This document shows positions 33,325 to 41,561 of a stretch of DNA of 64,000 bases, piece by piece. Numbering within the stretch: position 1 is the stretch's first letter; the number at the start of each line of letters is the position of its first letter. The notes beneath the pieces were generated by a model, which worked only from the letters and a program-made list of their open reading frames with translations, was not told the origin of the DNA and searched no databases. The stretch covers positions 16,274 to 80,273 of the forward strand of contig NZ_BOMW01000040.1 in the NCBI RefSeq assembly GCF_016862395.1, given 5' to 3'. The position numbers and the translations under genes were made by a program. Origin of the DNA: Actinoplanes siamensis. Its GTDB lineage: Bacteria > Actinomycetota > Actinomycetes > Mycobacteriales > Micromonosporaceae.

Positions 33325-34320
33325 ACGCCCAACGGGGCTTATCGGCCGATTCTCCGGCCGCGCCGCGGTGAGTTCGCGGCGCTCGCGCATCTCTCCACGG
33401 AGGAGGCCGCGCGGGTCACCCCGATCGTAGAGGTGGATCCGGCGGTCAGCGTCGTGCCCATGGTTCGCGAGCTGCCGCCACGGACCGATGCGCTGGCGCT
33501 GGACTTCGCGAGCGTGCCCGAGCCGGCCGCGCCGGTGGCGGCGGCGGAACGGCTGGCCCGCCTCGGCGTGGCGATGGTGCCGGTGGTCCGGCCGCACGAG
33601 AGCGACCATCGCCTGGTGGCACACGGCAGGGCCGCGCGGATGCACCGCCACAACGCGGTACTCCGGCTGCGACCACACGTCGACGCCGGGAATCCGGCGA
33701 AGGCGGACGCGGCCACCGACCGGGTGCTGGCCGCCATCGCGCTCGACCCGGGCCAGGTCGATCTGCTGATCGACCTCGCCGAGACGGCTTGCCTCGCGCA
33801 CGCCGTCGAGGTCGAGGAGCGGGCGCGCCGGGTGCTGCGCTGGGCGCGCACCGTGCCGTGGCGTTCGGTGAGCGTGGCGTCCGGCGCGATGCCGCCCAAC
33901 CTGGACCATCTGCCCACCGACCGGCCGGTGGCGGTCGGCCGGCTGGACGCGCGGGTGTGGGCGCGGCTCGGTGCGCCGGGGATCGGTTATGCGGACTACG
34001 GCGTCACGTCCCCGGTCCGGCGGCTCGGCGTACAGCATCATCGGCAGTTGCCGACGTTGCGGTACACCACCGAGCAGGCCTGGTGGATCTACCGCTGGGC
34101 GCGGCGGGGCGGGCGTAGCGACGACCGTTGCCACGACCTGTGCCGGACGCTGGTGACGTCGCCGCAATGGCCGTCCGCCGGTGCCCGGTTCTCATGGGGC
34201 GACGCGGAGATCGCGCGCCGGGCTCGCACCGCCCGGGGCGCGGGCAGTTCGGCGAGTTGGATCGCCTGGAGCACGTCGCACCACATCTCGCACGTGCTGC
34301 GGGCACTGCCGGAGCGGTGA
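33322..34320 (+). CDS. Beta family protein (phage T4 beta-protein-like)
   Basis: A 332-residue protein that looks like the Beta_protein family (T4 beta-protein-like), whose biochemical role is unknown. It starts YRPILRPRRGEFAALAHL, continues TPIVEVDP, and repeats alternating strand-helix units such as VAMVPVVRPHE and VDLLIDLAETA, suggesting a TIM-barrel-like fold. A conserved Y-A-D-Y-G segment follows near residue 228. Family members in bacteria often lie in phage-related or defence islands. It lies between the helicase and the primase-polymerase on the same strand. The family call rests on the N-terminal pattern and overall layout. Confidence 0.68.
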   Translation: MTPNGAYRPILRPRRGEFAALAHLSTEEAARVTPIVEVDPAVSVVPMVRELPPRTDALALDFASVPEPAAPVAAAERLARLGVAMVPVVRPHESDHRLVAHGRAARMHRHNAVLRLRPHVDAGNPAKADAATDRVLAAIALDPGQVDLLIDLAETACLAHAVEVEERARRVLRWARTVPWRSVSVASGAMPPNLDHLPTDRPVAVGRLDARVWARLGAPGIGYADYGVTSPVRRLGVQHHRQLPTLRYTTEQAWWIYRWARRGGRSDDRCHDLCRTLVTSPQWPSAGARFSWGDAEIARRARTARGAGSSASWIAWSTSHHISHVLRALPER

Positions 34321-34328
34321 AATTGTCG

Positions 34329-34344
34329 TACGCTTGTTCTAATG
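34329..34344 (+). promoter_or_regulatory. Leaderless -10 box for the primase-polymerase gene
   Basis: TACGCT (34329-34334) is 7 nt before the ATG at 34342; the 21-nt gap to the previous stop lacks a ribosome-binding site. Confidence 0.5.
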
Positions 34345-35184
34345 TCGCTCACGACCGCCCTGGCGTACGCCCGGCACGGCATCCCGGTCCTGCCGGTGCA
34401 CACGCCTGACCGGGGTGGTGTCTGTTCGTGCACGCGAGCGGAGCGATGCGACAGTTCCGGCAAGCATCCCCGGCTGCGGCACGGGGTGAACGAGGCGAGC
34501 ACCGATCCGCGCCGGATCGAGCTGTGGTGGGCACACTGGCCGGGCGCCAATGTGGGCTTGCGCACCGGCGTGGTGATGGACGTGGCGGACGTCGACTCGG
34601 CGGAGGGCTGGCACGGGTTGCGCCACCTGCTCGACGACGAGATCCCGCCCGGTCCGCTGGTGCGCACCGGCTCGGGCGGCCGCCACCTGTGGTTCCGGCC
34701 GACCGGATTCGGTAACCGCGTGCGCCTGCTGCCCGGGTTGGACTGGCGCGGCGTCGGCGGGTACGTGCTGGCGCCGCCGTCCCGGCACGCCACCGGTGCG
34801 GTGTACACCTGGATACACCGGCCGGGGACGGTGCTGCCGGCCCTTTCCGCGGCGCTGCGCTCCATGATCGCGGGTCCGCCGCCGGCGCCGTTGCGGCCGG
34901 TCGCCCGCCCCGACCGGTATGCCTCGGCGGCGCTGGACGCCGAGGCCGACCGGGTGGCACGGGCTGCCGTCGGGTGCCGCAACGACACGCTGAACCGGGC
35001 GGCGTTCGCGCTCGGCCGGTTCGTCGGCGCCGGGCTGCTCGACGCCGGAACGGTCCGGCGCGAACTGGAGGCGGCGGCACGCTGCGCGGGGCTGGGCCAG
35101 GCCGAGATCCGTGGCACGATCCGGTCCGGCATGCGCGCGGGCACCCGGCAACCGTTCCACCACCCCGCCGACCACGCCGCCTGA
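34342..35184 (+). CDS. Bifunctional DNA primase/polymerase (Prim-Pol)
   Basis: A 280-residue AEP-superfamily protein. Residues 1-165 form the Prim-Pol catalytic domain: ALAYARHGIPVLPVHTP, a Cys/His cluster (GVCSCTRAERCDSSGKHPR), WWAHWPGANVGLRTGV, the metal-binding VMDVADVDS (DxD-like), and RTGSGGRHLWF with the nucleotide-site Gly-Gly-Arg-His. Residues 205-275 are helical (RNDTLNRAAFALGRFVGAGL), like the small C-terminal module of plasmid/phage Prim-Pols. The usual fused helicase is missing. Such proteins prime replication of mobile elements or act in defence and repair. It may work with the helicase two genes upstream. Confidence 0.85.
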   Translation: MSLTTALAYARHGIPVLPVHTPDRGGVCSCTRAERCDSSGKHPRLRHGVNEASTDPRRIELWWAHWPGANVGLRTGVVMDVADVDSAEGWHGLRHLLDDEIPPGPLVRTGSGGRHLWFRPTGFGNRVRLLPGLDWRGVGGYVLAPPSRHATGAVYTWIHRPGTVLPALSAALRSMIAGPPPAPLRPVARPDRYASAALDAEADRVARAAVGCRNDTLNRAAFALGRFVGAGLLDAGTVRRELEAAARCAGLGQAEIRGTIRSGMRAGTRQPFHHPADHAA

Positions 35185-35336
35185 CGCCGACCGGCACGCG
35201 GCGACGCGCCGGCGACCGCATGCGCATGGCCCGGACGGGGGAGGCGACGGCGGGCGTTGCGCGGGGCGTCGGGACCGGGTGTCCGGTGGGGGCGGAAGTC
35301 GGCGGCGGGGGTGCGGTGGTGGATCAGAATCGCCGG

Positions 35337-35900
35337 ATGAGCGATGGCAGCAGGGTTCTCTACATCATCGTGTGCGCCGCCGGACCGGCCGGGAGTGTGG
35401 GCCGGCTGGTGGGCCTCGCGCAGAACGCCGGGTGGGCGGTTCAGGTCGTCGCCACGCCGTCGGCGCTCGCCTTCGTCGATGTGGGCGCGATCGAGGAGCA
35501 GACCGGACGGCCGGTGCGCAGCCGGTATCGCAAGCCCAGCGAACCCCGCAGCCGGCGGGCCGACGCGATCATCGTGGCGCCGGCCACGTACAACACCATC
35601 AACAAGTTCGCGCAGGGGATCGCCGACACCTACGCGCTGGGGCTGCTCGCCGAGGCGTCCGGCCTGGGCATCCCCGTCGTGGTCCTGCCGTTCGTGAACA
35701 GCGCACTGGCCGATCGCGTCCCGTTCCGGCGCAGTCTGGAACAGTTGCGAGCGGAAGGCATCCGGATCCTGTTCGGGCCCGGGGGGAGTGAGCCGCACGC
35801 CCCGGGCACCGGCGGTGACCTCGTCGACACCTTTCCCTGGCACCTCGCCCTGCGGGCCACGGCCAGCGGCCGCAGACAGACAACCCACCAGGAACGATGA
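35337..35900 (+). CDS. Flavoprotein (PPC-decarboxylase-like)
   Basis: A 187-residue single-domain flavoprotein of the homo-oligomeric FMN-binding (HFCD) family. It has VLYIIVCAAGPAGSVGRLVG at the N-terminus and the family signature PATYNTINKFAQGIADTYAL (about residues 82-101), where phosphopantothenoylcysteine decarboxylase has its conserved PAT/NT loop. The C-terminal half includes VVLPFVNSALADR. The main CoaBC enzyme would be fused and essential; this is a stand-alone paralogue with unknown substrate. The ATG at 35337 is used; GTG 35319 would add 6 residues. The 152-nt gap from the primase-polymerase suggests separate control. Confidence 0.78.
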   Translation: MSDGSRVLYIIVCAAGPAGSVGRLVGLAQNAGWAVQVVATPSALAFVDVGAIEEQTGRPVRSRYRKPSEPRSRRADAIIVAPATYNTINKFAQGIADTYALGLLAEASGLGIPVVVLPFVNSALADRVPFRRSLEQLRAEGIRILFGPGGSEPHAPGTGGDLVDTFPWHLALRATASGRRQTTHQER

Positions 35901-36406
35901 CACGGCACGAGGACGCCGTACCGGACCGCGGGCACGCGGGAGAACCAGCCGGAACGCGACCGAGAGGCCAACCGGAACGCACCGACGAGCGACACCAACC
36001 GGGCCGCACGCACCAGCGGAGATCTGCCGGGCCGCGCGGACCAGCGCCACGAACGGCGGACGGTACGCCGAACTCCCCCGGCGCTGTCCGATTTTCGTGG
36101 AAAGTCTTGCGGCGGGCCGGTGCGGCTGGGACGGTGTCCGCACCTGGCCGCCGCCGCGAGGCGAGCCAGGAGAGACCACGAGCGGCGCAGCCGGGGGACA
36201 ACGCACGCCGAAAACGGAACCAGGCCCGAGGCAGCGCGGACCGACGGGCGACAGTACAGGGGATCAACCCTCTCACCACCTGGAATGGCAGGGATGAGGG
36301 GGCCAGGTGACCAATCGGGCTACCGGAAACGGATGATCGGGTCCGGAGCGTGCGGGCTGACACGCCCCGCACGCCGGTAGCCTGGCAGGCGACCGGCCGG
36401 GGGGCG
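35901..36406. other. 506-bp region without a confident gene
   Basis: A plus-strand frame at 35897-36310 overlaps the flavoprotein stop by 4 nt but has many A/T-ending codons and an Arg/Gly/Pro-rich, low-complexity product, so I do not call it. AACCGGAACGC-like words recur around 35945-36000. TAGCCT at 36378-36383 could be the -10 box of the SpoIIE gene. Confidence 0.4.
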
Positions 36407-38215
36407 ATGGTGCTTCAGTGGGACGTCATCGGTGACACCGAGCGCAGTGTGCTCGCCGATCCGGTGCGCCTGCGTTCGGTGTGGCGGCTCGGTGAGCCGG
36501 GGCCGGACGAGGCGTTCGACCGGCTGGCGATGCTGGTCCGCAAGCTCGTGGACGCGCCGATCGGCGTGGTCTGCCTGGTCGGCGCCGAGCGGCAGCACCT
36601 CGCCGGGCAGGTCGGCATGCCCGAGCCGTTCGCCAGCGAGCGGAGCATGCCGCTGACCCACTCGTTCAGCCGGCACGTGGTCGTCGCCGGCGAGCTGCTG
36701 GTGATCTCGGATGTGCGGTCCGACCCGCGGACGCGCGGCAACCCGTCGATCGACCAGCTCACCGCGATCGCGTACGCCGGTGCGCCGATCACCGACCCGG
36801 ACGGCCTGGTGGTGGGGGCGCTGTGCGCGGTGGACCACGAGCCGCGGGACTGGACGAAAAGTGAGATCGCGCTGCTCGCCGAGCTGGCCGCGGTCTGCTC
36901 CTCGGAGGTGTGCCTGCGGATCGCCCGGTCCACGGCGGAGGACGCGCGGCGGGCCGCCGAGTCGGCGCACCACCAGCTGGAGTTGCTCACCGACCTGACC
37001 GAGTCGCTGGCGGCGACGATGGACGTGGACGAGGCGATGAGCCGGCTCGGGCGGATCGTCACCACCCGGCTCTCGGACTGGTGCATGGTCACCTACGCCG
37101 ACGAACCGGGCGCCGCGCCGCGGGTCAGCGCCGCACACCGGGATCCGGCACGGGCCGTCGACATGGCGCGGCTGGCCGATCTGGCCACCCGCTCGCGCAC
37201 CGACGTGCAGGCGATCGTGCAGACGGCCCGCCGGCACGGCCGCCCGGTGCGCCGCACGGACGGTCTGGCGCAGCTGCGCGGGCAGCTGCACGACGCGGAG
37301 ATCGCCGACCTCGCCGCCTCGGCCGGGCTGGGCTCGTCGATGGTCGCGCCGATCGTCTCGCCAGTGCGGCACCGGGTGCTGGGCGCGGTCCTGCTGGTGA
37401 ACGGGCCGGACCGGGCCCCGTTCAGCGCCGCCGAGGAGCGGATCGCCGCGGAGATCGGCCGCCGCGCCGGGCTGGCCGTGGAGAACAGCCGGCTGTACCG
37501 GGAGCAACGTCACGTGGCCGAGGTGCTGCAGCGCAGCCTGCTCACCGAGTTGCCCCGGCTGCCGGGGGTGGAGCTGCACGCCCGCTACCTGCCGGCGCAG
37601 GACGGAGCGGCGGTCGGCGGGGACTGGTACGACGCGTTCGCCCAGCCGGACGGCAGCGTCATGGTGGCGGTGGGAGACGTTTCCGGCCACGACATCGAGG
37701 CCGCTGCCACGATGGGACAACTGCGGAATCTGGTACGGGGTGACGCGTACGGCCGCTCGGACGAGCCGGGCGTCCTGCTCACCCAACTCGACCAGGCGCT
37801 TCATGGGCTGCGGGTGCCGGCCGCCGCGACCGCGGTGCTGGCCCGGGTGCGGCAGTCCTGGTCGGGTTACGCGATCAGCTTCGCGAACGCCGGCCATCCG
37901 CCACCGTTGCTGCTGCTCCCGGACGGCCGGGTGCAGGTCTGGTGGGTGCCGCCGGAGCCGCTGCTCGGCCTGCCGCCGCCCAACGCGCGCACCACCACGG
38001 TGCGTTACGTCCCGCCGGGTTCGACACTGGTCCTCTACACCGACGGCTTGGTCGAGGACCGCGATCAGCTCCTCGACGACGGGGTGGCACGGCTGGCCGA
38101 GAGGCTTCGCGAGAGTTCCGCCTACCCGGGTGACGAGTTGTGCACCCGCCTGCTCGAGGTCGCCCCGCGCCGCAGCGACGACATCGCCCTGCTACTCGTC
38201 CGGCTGACCGGCTGA
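36407..38215 (+). CDS. GAF-GAF-SpoIIE serine phosphatase
   Basis: A 602-residue PP2C-type (SpoIIE/RsbU) protein phosphatase with two sensor domains. GAF 1 is about residues 30-170 (DAPIGVVCLVGAERQHLAGQ, ending GALCAVDHEPRDW) and GAF 2 about 195-365. The phosphatase domain covers about 385-600, with metal-binding Asp in VGGDWYDAF, AVGDVSGHDIEAA and LYTDGLVEDR. Such proteins dephosphorylate anti-sigma-factor antagonists (STAS proteins) in partner-switching stress and development pathways; a STAS protein gene is at 48353. No membrane segment is seen. The ATG at 36407 is chosen; the frame is open 57 nt further up. Its 3' end overlaps the convergent gene by 24 nt. Confidence 0.9.
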   Translation: MVLQWDVIGDTERSVLADPVRLRSVWRLGEPGPDEAFDRLAMLVRKLVDAPIGVVCLVGAERQHLAGQVGMPEPFASERSMPLTHSFSRHVVVAGELLVISDVRSDPRTRGNPSIDQLTAIAYAGAPITDPDGLVVGALCAVDHEPRDWTKSEIALLAELAAVCSSEVCLRIARSTAEDARRAAESAHHQLELLTDLTESLAATMDVDEAMSRLGRIVTTRLSDWCMVTYADEPGAAPRVSAAHRDPARAVDMARLADLATRSRTDVQAIVQTARRHGRPVRRTDGLAQLRGQLHDAEIADLAASAGLGSSMVAPIVSPVRHRVLGAVLLVNGPDRAPFSAAEERIAAEIGRRAGLAVENSRLYREQRHVAEVLQRSLLTELPRLPGVELHARYLPAQDGAAVGGDWYDAFAQPDGSVMVAVGDVSGHDIEAAATMGQLRNLVRGDAYGRSDEPGVLLTQLDQALHGLRVPAAATAVLARVRQSWSGYAISFANAGHPPPLLLLPDGRVQVWWVPPEPLLGLPPPNARTTTVRYVPPGSTLVLYTDGLVEDRDQLLDDGVARLAERLRESSAYPGDELCTRLLEVAPRRSDDIALLLVRLTG

Positions 38216-39673
38216 CCCACCCGGCGTGGAAACGAGGCCGGCCGGCCCACCCCGCGCGGGTGCGGGCTCCTCGAAGACCGGCGGCCCGCCGTGGGTCCAC
38301 GGCGTCTCGGACACATCGGGCAACGCCCCGCTCCGGCGGAACTCCTCGCTCAGCGTGGTCAGCACCACCCGCTCCCCCACCGCCGGCACGCTCCCGGGCT
38401 CGGCCACCAGCTTGCGCCCCATCCCGCCGGACAGCTCCAGCAGCACGTCGAACTCCCCGGACCCGGCCACCGGGCTCACCGAGACGACTCGCGCCTTCTG
38501 CCCGGGGCGGCTCGGCGAGGTCAGCGACGTCCCCGGCTCCACCCGCACGGTCTCCGAGGTCCGCACCATGATCCGGGGCCGCAGGACCGGGCGCTTCCCG
38601 CTGTCGTCGATCCGGTCCGGGGCGGCCAGCGTCACCGTGCCGGCGAAGGCCGCGCCGGCCAGCCGGTACTCCGCCAGGATCAGCGGGTCGTCGAAGGCGC
38701 GCTGCACCGCGTACCGGGCCGCCGCGGACTCCAGGCGCTGCAGGCGGGCCGCCGCGGCGACCGCCCCGTCGCGGCGCGGCTGCGGGGCGCCGCCTTCCGC
38801 CACGTACCGCGCGAAGGCCGTGTAGGCGTCCTTGTCCCCGCCCCACCGCTGGGCCACCCGCTCCCCCGCCGGGAGCCGGCGCAGCAGGCCGAGGACCCGC
38901 CACATCCGCTCCCAGGTCGGCAGCATCAGCTCGCGCAACACCTCGGGCAGTTCCGGCGCCTGCCGCTCGATCAGCGGCGCCAGCACCCGGTTGTCGAACT
39001 CCGGGTCGGTGGCCGGCCCGGCGACCGGGCCGTTCTCCACCGCGCGGGCCGCCGCGGCGCCTTCCTCGATCCACGCGAGCAGCACGCCCAGCTGGGCGTC
39101 CTCCGCGCTGCTCTGCCCGGTGGCCCAGTGCGTCCCGAGCGCCTGCACCGCGTTGAGCAGCAGCGACGAGCCGGGCACCTCGGCGCTGTTGGCCAAGAAC
39201 GTCAGCCACCGGCCGAGCAGCGGCACCGTCGCGGGCACCGGGTGCTCGCCGTCGACCGCGCGGAACCGGGTGGACCGGCCGAGCAGGCGCAGGAAGTCCT
39301 CGCCGCCCGGGTTCGGCACCCAGAGCTGCGGGGCGTCGGCGTACCTGGTCCGCACGTCCTTGCCCCGATCCACCGGGACGTCCTCGGTCAGGTCGGCGAA
39401 CGAGTCCACGTACGAGATCAGGATCCGGCCGAGATGATCGGCGAATCGGAAGCGTTCGTCGCGGTCCCGGGGCTGGGTGACGACGAGGAGCCGCGGCGCG
39501 GCCGGGTCGGTGCCGGCGAGCGCGGCCAGTGGCGCGTTCGCCTCGCCGGCCATCGCGAGTGGCACCAGCACCATCGGGTGGTCGTGCACGTGCAGGTGGC
39601 GGACGGTGGCGATGGGCTGGGCCCGCCCGGTGGCCACGGCCTGCGCCCGGGCGAGGGCGGTGAGCGTGCTCAC
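38192..39673 (-). CDS. Unrecognised 493-residue partner of the Fe-S nuclease
   Basis: Starts at a GTG whose overlap with the nuclease stop (GTGA) implies co-translation. I do not recognise the family. Residues 1-130 look alpha/beta (RHLHVHDHPMVLVPLAMAGE, then LLVVTQPRDRDERF). Residues 130-370 are mostly helical, with many Trp and Leu (LLGRWLTFLANSAEVPGSSL). Residues 380-465 are beta-rich (RPRIMVRTSETVRVEPGTSL, KARVVSVSPVAGSGEFDVLL), like a small barrel. The C-terminal 30 residues are Pro/Gly-rich. No signal peptide or membrane helix. The coupling suggests it works in a complex with, or supplies targets to, the nuclease. Codon use is normal for the genome. Confidence 0.75.
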   Translation of the reverse strand: MSTLTALARAQAVATGRAQPIATVRHLHVHDHPMVLVPLAMAGEANAPLAALAGTDPAAPRLLVVTQPRDRDERFRFADHLGRILISYVDSFADLTEDVPVDRGKDVRTRYADAPQLWVPNPGGEDFLRLLGRSTRFRAVDGEHPVPATVPLLGRWLTFLANSAEVPGSSLLLNAVQALGTHWATGQSSAEDAQLGVLLAWIEEGAAAARAVENGPVAGPATDPEFDNRVLAPLIERQAPELPEVLRELMLPTWERMWRVLGLLRRLPAGERVAQRWGGDKDAYTAFARYVAEGGAPQPRRDGAVAAAARLQRLESAAARYAVQRAFDDPLILAEYRLAGAAFAGTVTLAAPDRIDDSGKRPVLRPRIMVRTSETVRVEPGTSLTSPSRPGQKARVVSVSPVAGSGEFDVLLELSGGMGRKLVAEPGSVPAVGERVVLTTLSEEFRRSGALPDVSETPWTHGGPPVFEEPAPARGGPAGLVSTPGGSAGQPDE

Positions 39674-40731
39674 GAGGCGCCCTCGGCGAGCGCCTCGGAC
39701 CGCAGCCGGAGCGCCTGCCGCAACAGCGCCGCGGCCTCCTCCTGCTCCGGGGTCGGCGCCTGCGATCCGGAGGCGAGCGCGAGCACCTCGCCGACGGTCG
39801 GGATCCCGCCCAGCGCCTCCCGGACCGGCCGGCCCAGCGCCCCGGTCGTCCCGGCCGCCTCGTGCCTGCAGAACATCGACAGCTCGCAGGTGGAGAGGCA
39901 CTCCGGCGCGTACCGCGGCTCGACGTGCCCGAGCGCCGCGACCAGTTCCTCGGGTGACCGATTCAGATCAAACGTGACCCCGGCCGGGAGCGCGTCGACG
40001 ATCGCGCCTACCGAGGCCAGCCGGGACAGCTGCCGGCGCAGCGTGGCGAGCTGCTTGCGGACGTCCACGCGCACCGCGACCGGGGTCATCGCGAAGTTCT
40101 CCGGGCAGACCAGCACCACCTCGTGGTCGACCAGCAGCGGGTCCATGCCGAGGCGCTCCAGCAGCTGGCGCAGCGCCAGAACGTACGTCGCGGCCTGTAC
40201 CGCGGCCGCGGAGACCTTGGCGCTGTCCGCCTGCCCGTCCACGATCGCGAACGACTTGATCTCGACGACCTGCAGGCGGCCCTGATGCGCGTACGCCACC
40301 AGGTCCGGCTCCAGATAGACGGTCTGGCCACCGACCTGGAGCGTGAGCAGCGGATGGTCGATCAGAGCCGCCTCGGCGGCGGCGAGCAGCGCCGCCGTCC
40401 GCGAGTGCCGGTCGCTCAGCGTGTCGTCGGAGTCCGCGCCGAGATCCTGGTAGTCGAGCTGGGCGTCGCCGGCCCCGAGCACCGAGCGCAGCAGGGCGCA
40501 GTCGTCGGCCTTGAGCATCGCCTCGAACGCGTTGCCCCGGGACAGCGCGAACCGGGACTGCCCGAAGCTGCCCGGGAAGCCGACCGCCTCGGCGAGCCTG
40601 AGCTTGTCGACGCCGGCGGTGTCCAGGACGGCCCGCCGGTTGCAGCCCGGGTTGCCGGTCAGGGCCGCGATCGTGCGCGCGTTGTGCCGCTTGGCCTTAC
40701 CGGAGCCGCGCAGCTCGTCAAGCCGGGTCAT
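39670..40731 (-). CDS. Cas4/Dna2-like PD-(D/E)XK nuclease with Fe-S cysteines
   Basis: A 353-residue RecB-family nuclease. The active site is readable: GNAFEAML (Glu70, helix 1), EPDLVA (Asp143), VVEIKSF (Glu157-x-Lys159) and QAATY (Gln179, Tyr183). Four Cys are placed as in Cas4, AddB and Dna2: Cys30 before the core and Cys278, Cys282 and Cys288 after it (ECLSTCELSMFC). They should hold a 4Fe-4S cluster. Such enzymes are single-strand exonucleases. There are no cas genes or repeats nearby, so this is not a CRISPR Cas4. A GAAGG site precedes the ATG at 40731. It is the first gene of a two-gene unit with the 493-residue protein. A role in repair or phage defence is inference. Confidence 0.85.
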   Translation of the reverse strand: MTRLDELRGSGKAKRHNARTIAALTGNPGCNRRAVLDTAGVDKLRLAEAVGFPGSFGQSRFALSRGNAFEAMLKADDCALLRSVLGAGDAQLDYQDLGADSDDTLSDRHSRTAALLAAAEAALIDHPLLTLQVGGQTVYLEPDLVAYAHQGRLQVVEIKSFAIVDGQADSAKVSAAAVQAATYVLALRQLLERLGMDPLLVDHEVVLVCPENFAMTPVAVRVDVRKQLATLRRQLSRLASVGAIVDALPAGVTFDLNRSPEELVAALGHVEPRYAPECLSTCELSMFCRHEAAGTTGALGRPVREALGGIPTVGEVLALASGSQAPTPEQEEAAALLRQALRLRSEALAEGAS

Positions 40732-40862
40732 CCGCGCCCTTCTTGATCGACAAGTGAAGAGGAAGTCTACGGCACGGCGGCGATCTCGCCGCGTTTCACC
40801 CGCGAGAGGTGAATAAATCGCACATATAAGTCACATCCACGGAGGCGCGCTAGGTTCGGGGC

Positions 40863-41147
40863 ATGCCTAAGGCCATCTGGAACGACGAAGTGATCGCGGA
40901 GAGCGACGACACGGTGATGCTCGAGGGGAACTACTACTTCCCTCGCGCCTCGGTCCGGGAGGACGTGCTCATCCCCTCCGACACGCACACCGTCTGCCCG
41001 TGGAAGGGCAAGGCGTCGTACTACTCGCTGCGCGCCGAGGGCCGGACGGCGGCCGACGCCGCCTGGTACTACCCGGACCCGAAACCGGACGCGTCAGCGG
41101 TCCGGGACCGCGTCGCCTTCCGGAAAGACGTGAAGGTGGAGATCTAG
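40863..41147 (+). CDS. DUF427 family protein
   Basis: A 94-residue protein of the DUF427 family, function unknown. Conserved family parts are IWNDEVIAESDDTVMLEGNY, YFPRASV and the CPWKGKASYYSL core with a Cys and Lys. It is predicted to be a compact, mostly beta, cytosolic domain. TAGGTT (40851-40856) lies 6 nt before the ATG, so the mRNA is probably leaderless. It is divergent from the nuclease gene with a 131-bp gap. Confidence 0.92.
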   Translation: MPKAIWNDEVIAESDDTVMLEGNYYFPRASVREDVLIPSDTHTVCPWKGKASYYSLRAEGRTAADAAWYYPDPKPDASAVRDRVAFRKDVKVEI

Positions 41148-41168
41148 GCGGACGTCCGCGAGGCCCGC

Positions 41169-41561
41169 TCACGCGATGCGCGGGTGGGCCTCCTCGATCG
41201 CGGTGACCTCCAGGTAGTCCAGCATGTCCCGCTGTTCGTCGGGATCCAGAGCCCGGAAGGCGGCGTACGCCTCACGCCGGGCGTTCTCCGTCTCCGCGGC
41301 CAGCAGCGCGATGATGGCCGACCAGGCCAGCGACACCCGGTCGAAGAGCCGCGCCCGGCGCAGCGAGGTGAGCCGGGTCAGCATCGCCACCTTCGCCACC
41401 GCGTCGTCGTCGGTGGCCAGCCGGTCGCAGAGCTCGAAGAGCGCCTTACCGCGGTACGGATGCTCGGCCTCGACCATCCGGGCCAGCTCGGCGTTGTCCA
41501 TCCGCTCGACCGGCGGGGCCGGGCCGCGCCGGGGCAGGCGGGGACCGGGCTCAGCGTGCAC
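41169..41561 (-). CDS. Hypothetical alpha-helical protein
   Basis: A 130-residue soluble protein of unknown function. From residue 21 on it is almost wholly helical (MDNAELARMVEAEHPYRGKA, later LFDRVSLAWSAIIALLAAET), ending EQRDMLDYLEVTAIEEAHPR. The GTG at 41561 overlaps the upstream YbaB-like gene by 11 nt and adds a Pro/Arg-rich 20-residue leader. The ATG at 41501 gives only the structured part and is a real alternative start. Same-strand overlap implies that it acts with the YbaB-like protein, but I do not recognise a family. Confidence 0.65.
   Translation of the reverse strand: MHAEPGPRLPRRGPAPPVERMDNAELARMVEAEHPYRGKALFELCDRLATDDDAVAKVAMLTRLTSLRRARLFDRVSLAWSAIIALLAAETENARREAYAAFRALDPDEQRDMLDYLEVTAIEEAHPRIA

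Noticed and set aside
35897..36310. 137-codon frame overlapping the flavoprotein stop by 4 nt
   Set aside because: The ATGA overlap is attractive, but codons often end in A/T and the product is an Arg/Gly/Pro-rich string.
39670..40731. CRISPR-associated Cas4
   Set aside because: Domain match is good, but there is no repeat array and no cas1, cas2 or effector gene in the window.
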